Shown one piece after another: positions 34,901-45,100 of a DNA stretch of 64,000 nucleotides. The position numbers and the translations under genes are program-made. Numbering within the stretch: position 1 is the first letter of the stretch; each line of letters opens with the position of its first letter. The notes below the pieces were generated by a model. That model did not search any database, was not told where the DNA came from, and was given only the letters and a program-made list of their open reading frames with translations. The stretch is from Bombyx mori (lineage: Eukaryota; Arthropoda; Insecta; Lepidoptera; Bombycidae), in the NCBI RefSeq assembly GCF_030269925.1, contig NC_085112.1, positions 10,293,501-10,357,500 of the forward strand, written 5' to 3'.

Positions 34901-34921
34901 ATTAGTACAAAATATTTGTGA
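25992..34921 (+). CDS. beat: Beaten path (Beat) family immunoglobulin protein, six coding exons
   Basis: Coding exons: 25992-26040, 29914-30119, 30829-30964, 32349-32482, 33065-33224 and 34830-34921. Every junction has GT/AG sites and the phases agree, giving 258 codons. Exon 1 encodes a signal peptide (MIRILNVFCLFLIGAK). Exons 2-3 form the first Ig domain: LTCEYDLEG, YSVKWYRDNEEFYRY and GLYRCEVS hold the cysteine pair and the core Trp, with the SEEAPSFHS block typical of Beat proteins. Exons 4-5 form the second Ig-like domain (DVNCSSARSFPAPELQW to MKIKCIATI). The last exon adds a short hydrophobic tail (LCNLSTLLLVQTFY), perhaps a GPI-type or weak membrane signal. AATAAA lies at 34937. Beat proteins act outside the cell in axon guidance, pairing with Side receptors. 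I cannot say which paralogue this is. Confidence 0.88.
26478..26730 (-). mobile_element. Bm1 SINE in Beat intron 1
   Basis: Reverse-strand Bm1, 5'-truncated, from the T-run through 'gacgagctcacagcccacct' to 'aagaggtcctaccaccag'. A short duplication (actactactactg) interrupts it near 26530. Confidence 0.83.
26978..27715 (+). mobile_element. Decayed 3' fragment of the copy 1/2 LINE family
   Basis: Plus-strand remnant of the end of ORF2 and the 3' UTR: 'cctgggccaggaaggtcaag', then pieces matching 'cgtaaaatgtcccttcgga', 'gtagccgccgctgactactc' and 'gcgattccgatccgg', ending near an A-rich stretch. Internal deletions and stops break the frame. It lies in Beat intron 1. Confidence 0.75.
27755..28160 (+). 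mobile_element. RTE-like 3' remnant
   Basis: It opens 'actagcttttgcccgcgact' and contains 'tcgagaatgcttgaaccgat' and 'tgatgatgggatcctgtag', standard parts of moth RTE-type non-coding tails. The right limit is uncertain. It is within Beat intron 1. Confidence 0.5.
28513..29400 (+). mobile_element. R1-clade LINE 3' end (5'-truncated), copy 1
   Basis: About 120 codons of ORF2 C-terminus starting WTVEAIRPILVDWVNRD. They contain the R1-type zinc motif C-x2-C-x8-H-x4-C (CYHCGCDLDTAEHTLVAC) and end QKEGAGRV with a stop near 28877. A GC-rich 3' UTR follows to 'gatttcctcctg'. A near-identical copy is at about 59145-60066. No clear A-tail or target duplication is visible. It lies in Beat intron 1. Confidence 0.78.
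31251..31504 (+). mobile_element. Bm1 SINE, 5'-truncated, in Beat intron 3
   Basis: Plus-strand Bm1 from 'ctggtggtaggacctcttg' to 'gagctcgtccacac' and an A-tail at 31485-31504. It closely resembles the body of the full copy at 19205. Confidence 0.87.
31660..31822 (-). mobile_element. Decayed LINE-B 3' tail
   Basis: T-rich start and 'tttttcctacctgccagtag', then parts parallel to 'tgctaacactgaccctagca' and 'gcgacccactgagaagatcc' of the LINE-B 3' UTR, strongly diverged. Confidence 0.5.
31908..32248. mobile_element. Small inverted-repeat element (MITE-like)
   Basis: 341 bp bounded by gaagtgaaaacttc at the left and the inverse ggaaggtttcacttc at the right (14-15-bp imperfect terminal repeats). 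The left end, including 'tagaatcgttgtgatttcaa', recurs at 52308-52342. No coding capacity is recognised and no target duplication is clear. It lies in Beat intron 3. Confidence 0.55.
32600..32775 (-). mobile_element. Very diverged Bm1-type SINE
   Basis: 'cttcaaacccaaacgaattactggttcgtgacaaaataga' (positions about 32693-32732) parallels the reverse-strand Bm1 body, and 'ccccgtagacatcatgggcg' parallels its distal part. It is close to the limit of recognition and lies in Beat intron 4. Confidence 0.4.
32825..33030 (+). mobile_element. RTE-like 3' remnant in Beat intron 4
   Basis: 'gtactagccataatcgcccgcttcgctggg' spans 32824-32853. 'ttctagtcaatcggatgcat' and 'ggttcagtagttataacaga' follow, ending shortly before the acceptor of Beat exon 5. 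No coding sequence is present. Confidence 0.45.
33778..33893 (-). mobile_element. SINE/LINE-tail repeat, family 2, in Beat intron 5
   Basis: 'ttattgccctggtatgcag', 'cggcccacctgatggtgtgt' and 'gagccgagccgctgcctacc', matching 20647-20760. Confidence 0.62.
34171..34397 (+). mobile_element. Diverged Bm1 SINE in Beat intron 5
   Basis: 'agtccgcacgagtacctacg', 'tttctgccgtgaagcactga' and 'cacttaacaccaggtgg' in Bm1 order, ending in an A-run. It has many substitutions and lacks the head. Confidence 0.65.
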
Positions 34922-35348
34922 TACTCTATTATTGTAAATAAACACGTTTCATAAGAATTGTTGTTTCATTATTACTTTCAATAACCAGATCCTAAACGTC
35001 ACGAGAATACCACTGCCCTCAGCTATAGACAAATTCTAAATTAAACATGATCAAAGGCTTTTCCTACTCTTTTAATCCGAGTGCGTGGGTTCAGAACACG
35101 CATTTTTGCTAAATACTCAATTTAAGCTCCTTTACACTTATACCTCAGAGTAAAGCTGAAAATGGTATAAATATAGTGTAATTTTGAAAAACTCTTGGCC
35201 GTACGGGATGGCAGTACCGTGGACGTTATTTCGTATTGTTAAAAGTGCAGTTTAAAACTTATTTATCATAATTTTTCCATCGCGTTTTTTCGTGTGAGCG
35301 TGAAAAATAATGTTGTTACCTAACCTTAATTAAGTTGATATTTTTTAT
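34922..35348. other. 3' flank of the Beat gene
   Basis: It holds the AATAAA at 34937-34942, about 16 nt after the stop. The short distance leaves a very short 3' UTR if this signal is used. Nothing else is recognised. Confidence 0.4.
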
Positions 35349-35963
35349 ACGCTTGGGGTACCTAAAAGCACCGTTAATGGATCGCGAAGATCCGAAATGA
35401 CGTGTTTAGGGCGACTTCGACTGTTTACCATTCGGTCCGCAGGATCGGGTATGTAATTTCCGGCGGCAACGACAAGAGGGTTTTCCTGTCGTGCCTCCGC
35501 CTTCTCAAAGTGGCTCACTGACACCGACTGGATATACTTACTGATGGGAGTCAAGCTCCAGATCATCATGGAGATCCACGTTCCTCATGAACCACGGTGC
35601 TCCGACGGGTATCATATAAAAACGGGATTGAATGACTTGAAGGGGTTTCAAATTAGTGCGGGCCGCGTGAGCGAACACTACACTTGCATAGTTCATGACC
35701 GGGCGCGTGCAAGTTTTGTAGTGTCACCTTATTACGAAGGGATAATTTACTTCGCTTGCAAATCATCGGATAGAGGCAATCATTCGTGAACACCTTTCTT
35801 TTAGAAAAATAGGCACACGTTTGCAGCACTCTTAACAGCACGGTGCGATCCACTAACGGTGCTTTTAGGGACCTTAAGCTCCGGTCACCGTTCTCGTCGA
35901 ACCTGTCGCTTGCGAAGGGTTCGATGAGTAAATTAACCCACAGACAGACAAAGCCCACTGTTA
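35349..35963. mobile_element. LINE-B insertion with inverted 5' part (twin-priming layout)
   Basis: 35349 to about 35800 is LINE-B ORF2 C-terminal sequence on the minus strand. 35838-35963 is the following 3' part on the plus strand. Both pieces meet in LINE coordinates at the same place ('ctaacggtgcttttagg' and its complement), overlapping by about 30 nt. An inverted upstream segment followed by the sense downstream segment is the known product of twin priming during LINE integration. The plus part stops short of the full 3' UTR and has no A-tail, so the 3' end was lost later or the insert is rearranged. Confidence 0.7.
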
Positions 35964-36808
35964 CATTTAAGCAGACTGCTCATTAGCGAACATAAATATA
36001 TTAAAATAAAAACCTAAATAAGACCTTGTCTATTGTTGTTTATTTTAAAATTTACTTACATTTTTTATACATTTTAGGTTACAACAAAATTATGCGGGAT
36101 AGTAAATTATTCCACTGAAATAAGATAAACATCCCTGGATATATAAAAATATAACATACGAAAATTAGTACTGAGTAAATAATTTATTGTAATTATGTGT
36201 ACATGGCAGCAGGGCTTCTAAACACAATCATTCTTGATAAAAGAAAACAATTTAATTTTTTATTTACAATATTCGTGAGCATTTCTTGAACTTCGCAAAT
36301 TTGATAACCCTGTCATGTCACAAAAATAAAATCCACAAAGATCAAACTTCAAAAATTCGTTCTATATTGTGTAGTAGGCATTACTTTAGCAACAAAAAGT
36401 TAGCGGACGAAGCTAGAGATTACAGGTATTCATTACATACTTACAAATATATAAATACCTACAATTCAATATTGACAAGCAACTCACGATTTTATGAAGT
36501 TTTTTAAACTTTACATTTACAACATTGATAATGCCAAATTTTTATTTTACTATTTTCAGAAAGAGTATGTGCTTTTGGAGTTAGTAATAATCAATATTAA
36601 AAATAAAAAATCAGTATTTATAGCAATACTTACAAATAATAATAAAATCGTGGAAATTCAATTGTTTCTTTCTTTCGTTTTTTTTTTGACAATCACAAAA
36701 CAGAAGCAATCAAAATATTAGGCACTGTGCTTTCAACTTCTTAACATATTCATATTTTGTGTAATTATAATTATTTAGACGTAATTTGTCATTAAAACAA
36801 ATTTAAGC
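35964..36808. other. 3' flank of Vps4
   Basis: AT-rich and without a gene. Minus-strand AATAAA (TTTATT at 36541-36546) is a candidate poly(A) signal for Vps4, about 265 nt past its stop; other signals are possible. Confidence 0.4.
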
Positions 36809-38125
36809 TTATCCTTCCTGACCAAAGTCTTCCATGAATTTCCTCAATTTTACCATATCATCATCATTTACAGTAGGCTTCGAAACAGCTAAAGATCTCA
36901 ACATGTCTGACATTGTAACTGGCGGCTCGCCAAGTTTGTCACTAGGCACATCGATCCAGGTCATTTCTATAGCTCCTGGGTCACCAGGCGAACATGGCGT
37001 CAGAAGGTCATTGACAATAACATTAGGATCAGTTGGGCTCGGACCAGATATTTTTTTAAAGTGTGTGGCAGATTGTACTTTACGTACAGGTTGCATTAGT
37101 GCATCACGGACAACAATGCTGATATCCGCACCGGAATATCCCTCACTTTTAGCCGCTAATAATTTCATATCTTGTTCAGACAGTTGATGTCTTGTGTTGC
37201 CTAAATGCAACTTAAACATATCAAGACGGGCATGTTCTTCTGGCAGAGCAATGTAAATACGCTTCTCAAAACGCCTTCGAATAGCAGAATCAAGGACCCA
37301 TGGTATATTTGTGGCACCAAGAACTAAAATGCCATCCATATCATTACCAACACCTTGCATTTGAACAAGGAATTCTGTCTTGATCCTACGAGCCGATTCA
37401 GATTCGTTGTCTGAACGGGAAGAGCAAAGTGAATCTATTTCATCAATAAAGATGATGCTCGGTTTATGTTGTCGAGCAAGGTCAAATAAGTTCTTTACCA
37501 ACTTCTCCGACTCACCCAGCCATTTAGAAACCAGATCAGATGATGAAACAGAGAAGAATGTTGAATTGTTTGCTTCAGTAGCCACAGCCTTTGCCAAGTA
37601 TGACTTACCAGTACCAGGGGGTCCAAATAATAAGATGCCCTTCCATGGTATTCTCTTGCCAGTAAACAAATGTGGAAATTTTATTGGTAGAATTACAGCC
37701 TCTTTCAATGCTTCCTTAGCGGCTTCTAGACCAGCTACATCACTCCACTTCACATGAGGTTTCTCTACCACAATAGCTCCTTCAAGTTTCCCTTGTAGTT
37801 TTTTCTTTTCTGGATCATCAGAATCACTGTCACTATCACTCTTCTTATCATCACTTTTGGATTCCCCATCCTTTACTGGTTTTTTCTTTTGATCTTTTTT
37901 GAGATATTCCTTTAATTTTTCAGCTCTATCAAGATATTGAAGGCATTTTGCACGAATGCTTTCTTTTGCCCTTTCACCTTGGGCCTCATATTTTACTGCA
38001 TGAAGAAAATACTCTACACCGTGCTCATATAAACGTAATGCTTCTTCATAGTTCTTGTTCTTGTCCTCTTCAGTAGCCTTAGTGACAAGATCAATAGCTT
38101 TTTGTAAGGTATTTGATGATGTCAT
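36809..38125 (-). CDS. Vps4: Vps4 AAA ATPase of the ESCRT machinery
   Basis: One uninterrupted 438-codon frame, about the usual Vps4 length. Residues 1-80 form the MIT domain that binds ESCRT-III tails. Residues 80-115 are a charged linker with a DSDSDSDD run. The AAA domain follows: Walker A GPPGTGKS (168-175), Walker B IIFIDEID (224-231), a sensor ATNIPW block and adjacent arginines in AIRRRFEKR (281-289). The C-terminal part has the Vps4 beta-domain region and ends MEDFGQEG. Vps4 hexamers pull ESCRT-III apart in multivesicular body sorting, cytokinesis and membrane repair. No intron splits the coding frame. Directly upstream of the ATG, on the minus strand, 'tttttctag' could be a 3' splice site, so a 5' UTR intron is possible. 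The codon pattern is normal and nothing essential is missing. Confidence 0.96.
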
Positions 38126-39592
38126 TGTTTTTTAAATTCACCTAGAAAAATAAACTATTTTAAAATTACACAATTTTGGTTTTTTTTTTTTTGTTAATAT
38201 GGACCGACCAAAAATCTAGAGACTTTTCTTTGCATTTAATATTCCTTTTAAGAAAAAACATCCACTCAGACAAATAATGACAACTAATAATATCAAAAAA
38301 TAATATCCCCACTCAGACCTTTGGTTTAAGTTGTCAATATATATGTAGGTCAGGAGTCTTTGAAACTGGAACTTACAATAACTTTAAGAAACACTAATCT
38401 GATGTCGCAAGAGTACATGAGCTCAGGGAACCACTAAGACGGGATGCAAGTTTATTCCCATTTAAGTAACAAACATTTTTTATATAGATAAACATTGAAA
38501 TCTACAAATATATAAAATTTTAAGGTTAGTCTGTTCTGTACAGATATTGGAATTTCTGTTCTTCACGGTTCTCCCTGTGTATAACAATATAAACACTTTA
38601 AATTACAACCAAATATATTTATTTAAAAACAAATATTATTAACTTGCACAACGGTAATGAACTAAAATTATAGAAAATTGTTGCATTTCTTGAATGGAAT
38701 TAAATAGATGCAACCCTTTATTTTCCATTTACATTTTTTTATATTTTATAATTATAAGATCATTTTAGTTATTTATAAGGTCAATAACCTGGAGTTCAGA
38801 AGCAATCTGGGTTTGTGTGTAACATACATTTATTTATTTATTTGCAATTCTATATGGTTGTCGTTTACACTTCAGGGAAGGTTCTGGAATAGCACCAATA
38901 ACATATAGATAATTTAAGTTGTTTTAACAGACCAATGTGTATTTATCTTGTAGTAAATACAGTAAGGGTAAATGGGATTTACTAGTAAGCTATTGTGGAG
39001 TCCTCAATACAGTAAATGTTTTGGATTAAAATAGAATCGAGTTTATTTTACTAGTTTACTAGTCTGTTATTAATGTTTCTGAGTATCATACCACAGAATT
39101 ATACTATACTATGCTATGCATTGAATCATACGAAAATTGGTACTTACTGTAAAAGTGTTGAAATCTTTAGATACCAAAAAGCGTTATACTTCGATGTAGC
39201 TAATTTTACATTATTTATTTTTGGCTAAACCAATTTTGTTGTTTTTTATATGAATGGTGACTAATTTGATGGCTATTAATCGTGATATCATGACCATAGA
39301 AACTACTCTGCTTGATATGTTTTTCCTGTCCCATTATGGAGTGCAAAAGGCATTACTTACCACAATTATGGTGCAAAAAATTGCTCAGCTGTATCTTTGA
39401 CGCAATTATTCGCTGCTATTATTATAAGAAAACAAGGCAAATATGAATTTATGTACCTACTAATTCAATAAAATTCAATAAAATTCGTTGTCTGTCACGT
39501 ACAAGAATGTCAAATTTAGATACAAATACAGCACATTATAATTTATCTGTGGTCCAAGCACAGACCTCTATAACTATAATGATTAACTGACA
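38126..39592. other. Upstream flank of Vps4, unannotated
   Basis: It should contain the Vps4 promoter and any non-coding first exon, but no core promoter element can be assigned by eye. No repeat was recognised. Confidence 0.35.
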
Positions 39593-40112
39593 AGATCCAG
39601 CGAGAAAGTTTGTAGCCAGCTGTCTGTGGGTTAATTCGCTAGTCGAACCCTTCGTCGTAGTCGACGAGTTCGACGAGGACGGCGACCTGTGCTTGAAGAG
39701 CTTATAAGCACCGAGAGTGAGTCCGAGGGATCTGACATTATATGTTTCAGACGACGGCGGCTTTGCGTTGCCCCGTCTCCTGGGTCGGATATGTAATTAA
39801 TAGCGGCCACGTTAAGAGGGTTATCGTGATGCTCTGCTTTGTCGAAGTAACGTTCTGCGCTATCTTAAGGTACTTACGTAGGTTCTCAATTTTGATCGTC
39901 GTGAAGGTCGACATTCCTCACATACCACAGTGCCCCGACAGCTATCCTGCCGAAACGGGATTGGATGACCTGGAAAGAGTTTATGTGCATGCGAGCCGCG
40001 TGATCGAATACTGCACTTGCTTAATTCATGTCGGAGCATATGCAAGTTTTGTAGTGTCACCTTGTTATGAAGGGATAATTTACTTCGCTTGCTGATCGTG
40101 GGGTAGACACTA
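39593..40112 (-). mobile_element. Decayed jockey-type LINE 3' fragment
   Basis: Minus-strand remnant of the ORF2 C-terminus and early 3' part. It shows parallels to 'aagttttgtagtgtcacctt' (reverse-strand RNKVTLYKT) and 'ttcctcacataccacag' (WFVRNV), with many substitutions and frameshifts. Both ends are truncated. Confidence 0.65.
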
Positions 40113-41204
40113 AACAAAGAACTAAGTCTATATTTTATTTCTCTATCTTAATCTAATAACTTTCAGCGCCTTTTTTTAAATGTATCCGGTTGCTACAGTA
40201 GCGCCACCCTTATTTAGCAGATTTTAACGGACACTTTTGCATCTCAAATATATTAAGTGTATAATCTATGCTTTTGCACACACATAGATGGTTCATCTTA
40301 TCTCTACCCTCCATAAATAATTATATACCTACGAATTAATAATCTGTGATAATTACTCTTAAGCTAGAATGGGACCTTTTGGCGGGAACGCGAGGAGTGA
40401 AGTTGTGTGATTTGTTTTAATTTGTCTATTTAGTGTTTCTTCAGTTTAAATGTCTAATAACGGTCGTTTATTAACTGTTTAATATCTGTGAAAGTGCACA
40501 AACGTGGGAAAATGAAATAAAGCCGCTGGACATAACTTCTCGGATCCTCCAAAAAGTCTACTGAAAAAATCACTATTTTACTGAGATTATATCTCATCCC
40601 ATATCATCTCATTTCATTCCAGTTGATTAATGTCTCAAATTAATCACATTCATTTCATTTAACTCCATATTATCATTTTTCATAAAAATCAGAATATAAA
40701 TTATAAGACATGACTTGATCTTAGTTACCAGGTCATAATATCCCTTAAAAAATTAAGCTAAAATACGTTACATTTTAGCTTTTAGCTATCTTTATTTCGT
40801 AACAATGTGCTTCCCAGACACGGATTCTGAACAAGAATCTAGTTATATTCACGATTCACCTGTACTGTTGTTTATGTTTTACAGTGTACTAAATAAATTA
40901 AACGAGTACATAATCTCTGTACTTTTTTAAAACTAGCTTTGGAATAAGTACTTATATTTGTTGAAGAATATTTACATTTTCGATATTTGTTAATTTTAAA
41001 TAGTTCAATCGAATAGTTTTAAATAGTTATATAATTTTCAAATAGCAATTCCCATGAAAATTAGCACGCAAGCGATCCACTCGAGTGATCGCCAATCATT
41101 TTTTGTTATAGTAAAGTCAAATAGAAGAAACTGATATGTAGAAGCTCCTGCCTAAAGGTAAGAGCTTCTTACCGCTGAGAACTCGAGACGGGAGGCCTGA
41201 CTTT
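40113..41204. other. Unannotated AT-rich stretch
   Basis: No gene or bounded repeat recognised. Confidence 0.35.
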
Positions 41205-41526
41205 TATTTTATTTTTCCTACCTATGCTGATAGCCTTGAGAGGCTATGTCAGCGTAACCGGGCGAGTAGGTGAGCTCACGTGGCTCAAACCGGGAGTATT
41301 GCTAACACTGGCCCTAGCAAGAGCAGGGCTTCGCAGAATCTACCACCGGATCGGAAACGCGATCCACGGATAAGATTCGGCGAGAAAATCAGTGGGCCGT
41401 GTCTATGGGTTAACTTACACATCGAGCCCTTCGTCGCAAGCGACGGGTTCGACGAGGACGGTAACCATTACTTGAAGTACTTACCTAAAAGTATCATTAA
41501 GGGATCGGGAGGATCCGTAATGACGT
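41205..41526 (-). mobile_element. LINE-B 3' fragment, 5'-truncated
   Basis: T-rich tail, then 'cctacctatgctgatagcc', 'gctaacactggccctagca' and 'aatctaccaccggatcgg', ending soon after 'ggatccgtaatgacgtgta'. It is the same family as 43094-43970. Confidence 0.72.
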
Positions 41527-41806
41527 GTACCTTTGTTAGAGATTACAGTAAAATATTGGGGGCAGTTTCTTGTCTCATCAGATTCCAAATGCGATGGCCT
41601 AAAAAATCTCTCGCTGTCTTACATAATAATATTAACGCCGTGAAACACTCTTGCGTTCTAATTTGAATATTATATTGAAATAATAAAGGTAGTTAAGTAC
41701 CGAAAACGGTAATTCCCATATGTACCTAAGAATTAAATATAGATAGATATATCAGCAATTTTTTGTTGATAAAATACCTATTCGTTGTTTATTACCTATT
41801 AATAGT

Positions 41807-41905
41807 TTTTTTTTAATCCTTAGATCGTTGGACGAGCTCACGGTCCACCAGGTGTTGAGTGACTACCAGAGCCCATGGACATCAATAACGTACCTAAATG
41901 TTTGT
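41807..41905 (-). mobile_element. Bm1 SINE tail fragment
   Basis: T-run, then 'gatcgttggacgagctcacg' and 'ccaccaggtgttgagtgact', stopping near 'catcaataacgtacc'. Only the distal 100 bp remain. Confidence 0.6.
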
Positions 41906-41966
41906 TGTATAACGATAATTTAAAATATTGAAGAAATGGTTGAGATCACTTTATTATTCCGCTAGA

Positions 41967-42183
41967 TAAAACCTATGGCTGTACGCTGTATATTATTCAT
42001 GGTACATAATATTTAAGGTTAAATAAATGAAATCTTTGTTTTATTGAGTAAAATAATATATATTTTAATGTTTTTTTAATATTAATTTACACCAAAACCA
42101 TAATTAGACAGTTTCACTGTTTAAAACCCATCAAATACCAATTATGAAATACAATTTTTGTGTTAATACACCCCTCACAAACC
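41967..42183. repeat. 3' flank of SCCPDH, duplicated at 56157-56379
   Basis: 'aaaacctatggctgta' and the following 215 bp up to the stop codon of exon 7 recur with few changes at 56157-56379. This shows that the duplication of the SCCPDH locus included the 3' UTR. Confidence 0.8.
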
Positions 42184-45100
42184 CTACTTTGTGACGACTT
42201 CAAATTCCATTTTATGCTTCATTAAATTTTCGACAAGGTTCGTGTTCTGAAATGCAGCTGCGGGCATAAGTACTCCGCCTCTGGAAAATAACATGCAGAA
42301 TATTCATTTTTAGTTATAATAAGTATTGTTTCATTCTCGGATAAATGTAACACAAAATGCAAAAGAGCTTTCTACTTCTATTTGCTACAAAATTCTAGAA
42401 TGTTCTCTTATTTTAGGCAAATATTATCTCCTACAACACTAATAACTAGAACCAGATAGTATAAAAAGACAGACAAAACAAAAACGATTATTTTAGTTCT
42501 CTAATAATAATTAGCTAACTGTTTGAACTGAAAGTGCATTAAAATCGAAATAGGGACATAGTAACTTCAAATTATATAGAAGGCAAATAGTCTTTCGGTC
42601 ATTGGGCGAAAATAAGGGATTTTAAATACATCCTAACTCTTTGAACACTTTGAGACCTGCTTTACTTACTTCGGCATTTTATCACTCTCTCTTAGGATCG
42701 TCATGGCAGAAATAATCAAACACATAGCCGTAGTATAATAGCCGGGATCCGTTCCTGAAACCTAAAGCACATTAGCAAATTAGACACAAAAATCATCTCA
42801 ACGTAGAAAGAAATTTACATCATCGATAGTAATAAATATATGTTCATACTTTTTATGTAGCGCTTGATTAAAGTCGAACATCCACTATATAAGATCGTTT
42901 GGAACTCAAAGTTTGGTCTGCGGGGTTACATTATTAATTATCTGTCGACCTTAAAAAGTACAAGATAACTCAATTTTTTATGGAGTTGGAACAGCGCCCC
43001 TGGCGGGAAACCTTGGCTAATGTTCCAACTCCATACAAAATTAAGTTAACTTTTACGCTATCGAGAACGTTAAAAAACTCGCACTAAGCACACTTTTTTT
43101 TTTCCTACCTATGCTGATAGCCTTGAGAGGCTATTTCAGCTTCGCCCTAACGTTTGTAGGTGAGCTCGCGGGGCTCAACCGGAGAGTTGCTAACACTGAC
43201 CCTAGCAAGAGCAGTGCTTCGCAGAATCTACCATCGGATCGGAAACGCGACCCACTGAGAAGATCCGGCGAGAAACTCAGTGGGCTGTGTCTATGGGTTA
43301 GTTCGCTCGTCGAGCCCTTCGTCGCAAGCGACGGGTTCGACGAGGACGGTGACCGGTGCTTGTGGTGCCTAAAAGCACCGTTAATGGATCAGGAGGATCC
43401 GTAATGACGTGCTTTGGGCGACGTTGTCGGTTTACCATTCGGTCTACTGGGTCGGGTATGTAATTTCCAGCGGCTACGATGAGAGGGTTCTCATGTCGTG
43501 CCGCCTTCTCAAAGTGGCGCAGTGATGCCGACTGTAGATACTTACTAAATGAGTCGAACTCCAGGTCATCGTGGAGATCCACGTTCCTAAGGAACCATGG
43601 CGCTCCGACGGCTATCCTGCAGAATCTGGATTGAATAACCTGAAGGGATTTCAAGTGGGTGCGGGCTACGTGAGCAAACACTACGCTTGCATACGTCATG
43701 ACGGGGCGTATACAAGTTTTGTAGAGAGTTACCTTATTGCGGAGGGACAGTTTGCTTCGACTACAAAGCATTGGGTAGAGTCGTCCTAGTATAAACGCGG
43801 CGCGGTCGCGTACCGTTTTTATATGGGGACGGAATGTCATCCCTCTGTCGAGGGTGACGCCTAGATATTTGACCTTCGAGGCCCACGGTATGGGCTGGCC
43901 AAAGAGAGTTATGGGGCTAACAGCGGAGATGTTTGCGCGCCTACTACGGAGTGGGATGCTCGAAGTGGTGAAGCACACTGTTCTTCAAAGAGGAACGTAT
44001 GACCGCTTCACATCATAAAAATGACGGTGTTACCTAACCGTGTGGACTTATAATACGCCGTACCGCGGGATTGGAACATCGGTATTGTCGCTTCAGTTGA
44101 TACGATACTATGGTTGATACTACAGGGCATAATATATTTTTATATATGCCCTGAAGTACTTATACTTAAAGTTTATATATTTTATTTTCCAAAATTAAAA
44201 TACCTAATTTATTGCAGAAACTTTATTAGATGTATATGTACATATACAGATATATGTATATACATATTACCTATATTCCAAAAACATAAATAAATATTTG
44301 TTTTGGATTTCTAACAATTATAAAGGACAATGCCCATTTTCTATGGGCGTTTGGGCCCCTAAAAAAAGTTGTCCTGTCATGATGGTTTTAACTTAATTTG
44401 ATAGAATTAATTTGATTGAAGTCGTCGTGGCCTAAAAGATAAGACGTCCGGTGCAATAGTGTTGAAGCGATGCACCGGTGTTCGAATCCCGCAGGCGGGT
44501 ACCAATTTTTCTAATGAAATACGTACTCAACAAATGTTCACGATTTACTTCCACGGTGAAGGAATAACATCGTGTAATAAAAAGTGAAACCCGCAAAATT
44601 ATAATTTGCGTAATTACTGGTGGTAGGACCTGTTGTGAGCCCGCGCGGGTAGGTACCACCGCCCTGCCTATTTCTGCCGTGAAGCAGTAATGCGTTTCCG
44701 TTTGAAGGGTGGGGCAGCCGTTGTAACTATACTGAGACCTTACAACTTATATCTCAAGGTGGGTGGCACATTTACGTTGTAGATGTCTATGGGCTCCAGT
44801 AACCACTTAACATCAGGTGGGCTGTGAGCTCGTCCACCCATCTAAGCAATAAAAAAAAAATACAAAGAAATTTCGTTTCATATTCAGAAAACGATTTTTA
44901 TATTCTCGCCCAGGCTTAAGAGAAATCTGTTTTTTCTGCAGCTAAAATTAAGTTGTTAATTGTTTTCTTCGAAATCAATAATCGCTCTCATAATTATTTA
45001 GAGTATTAAATAAGTTAATTGTGGTTAATGTTGCTAGAAATAAGCCCTTACGTACATTTTATTATTATTATATCCTCATAATAATAATAAAATGAAATGA

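Noticed and set aside
36834..37187. Plus-strand ORF across the Vps4 coding region
   Set aside because: Antisense shadow of a highly conserved AAA ATPase.
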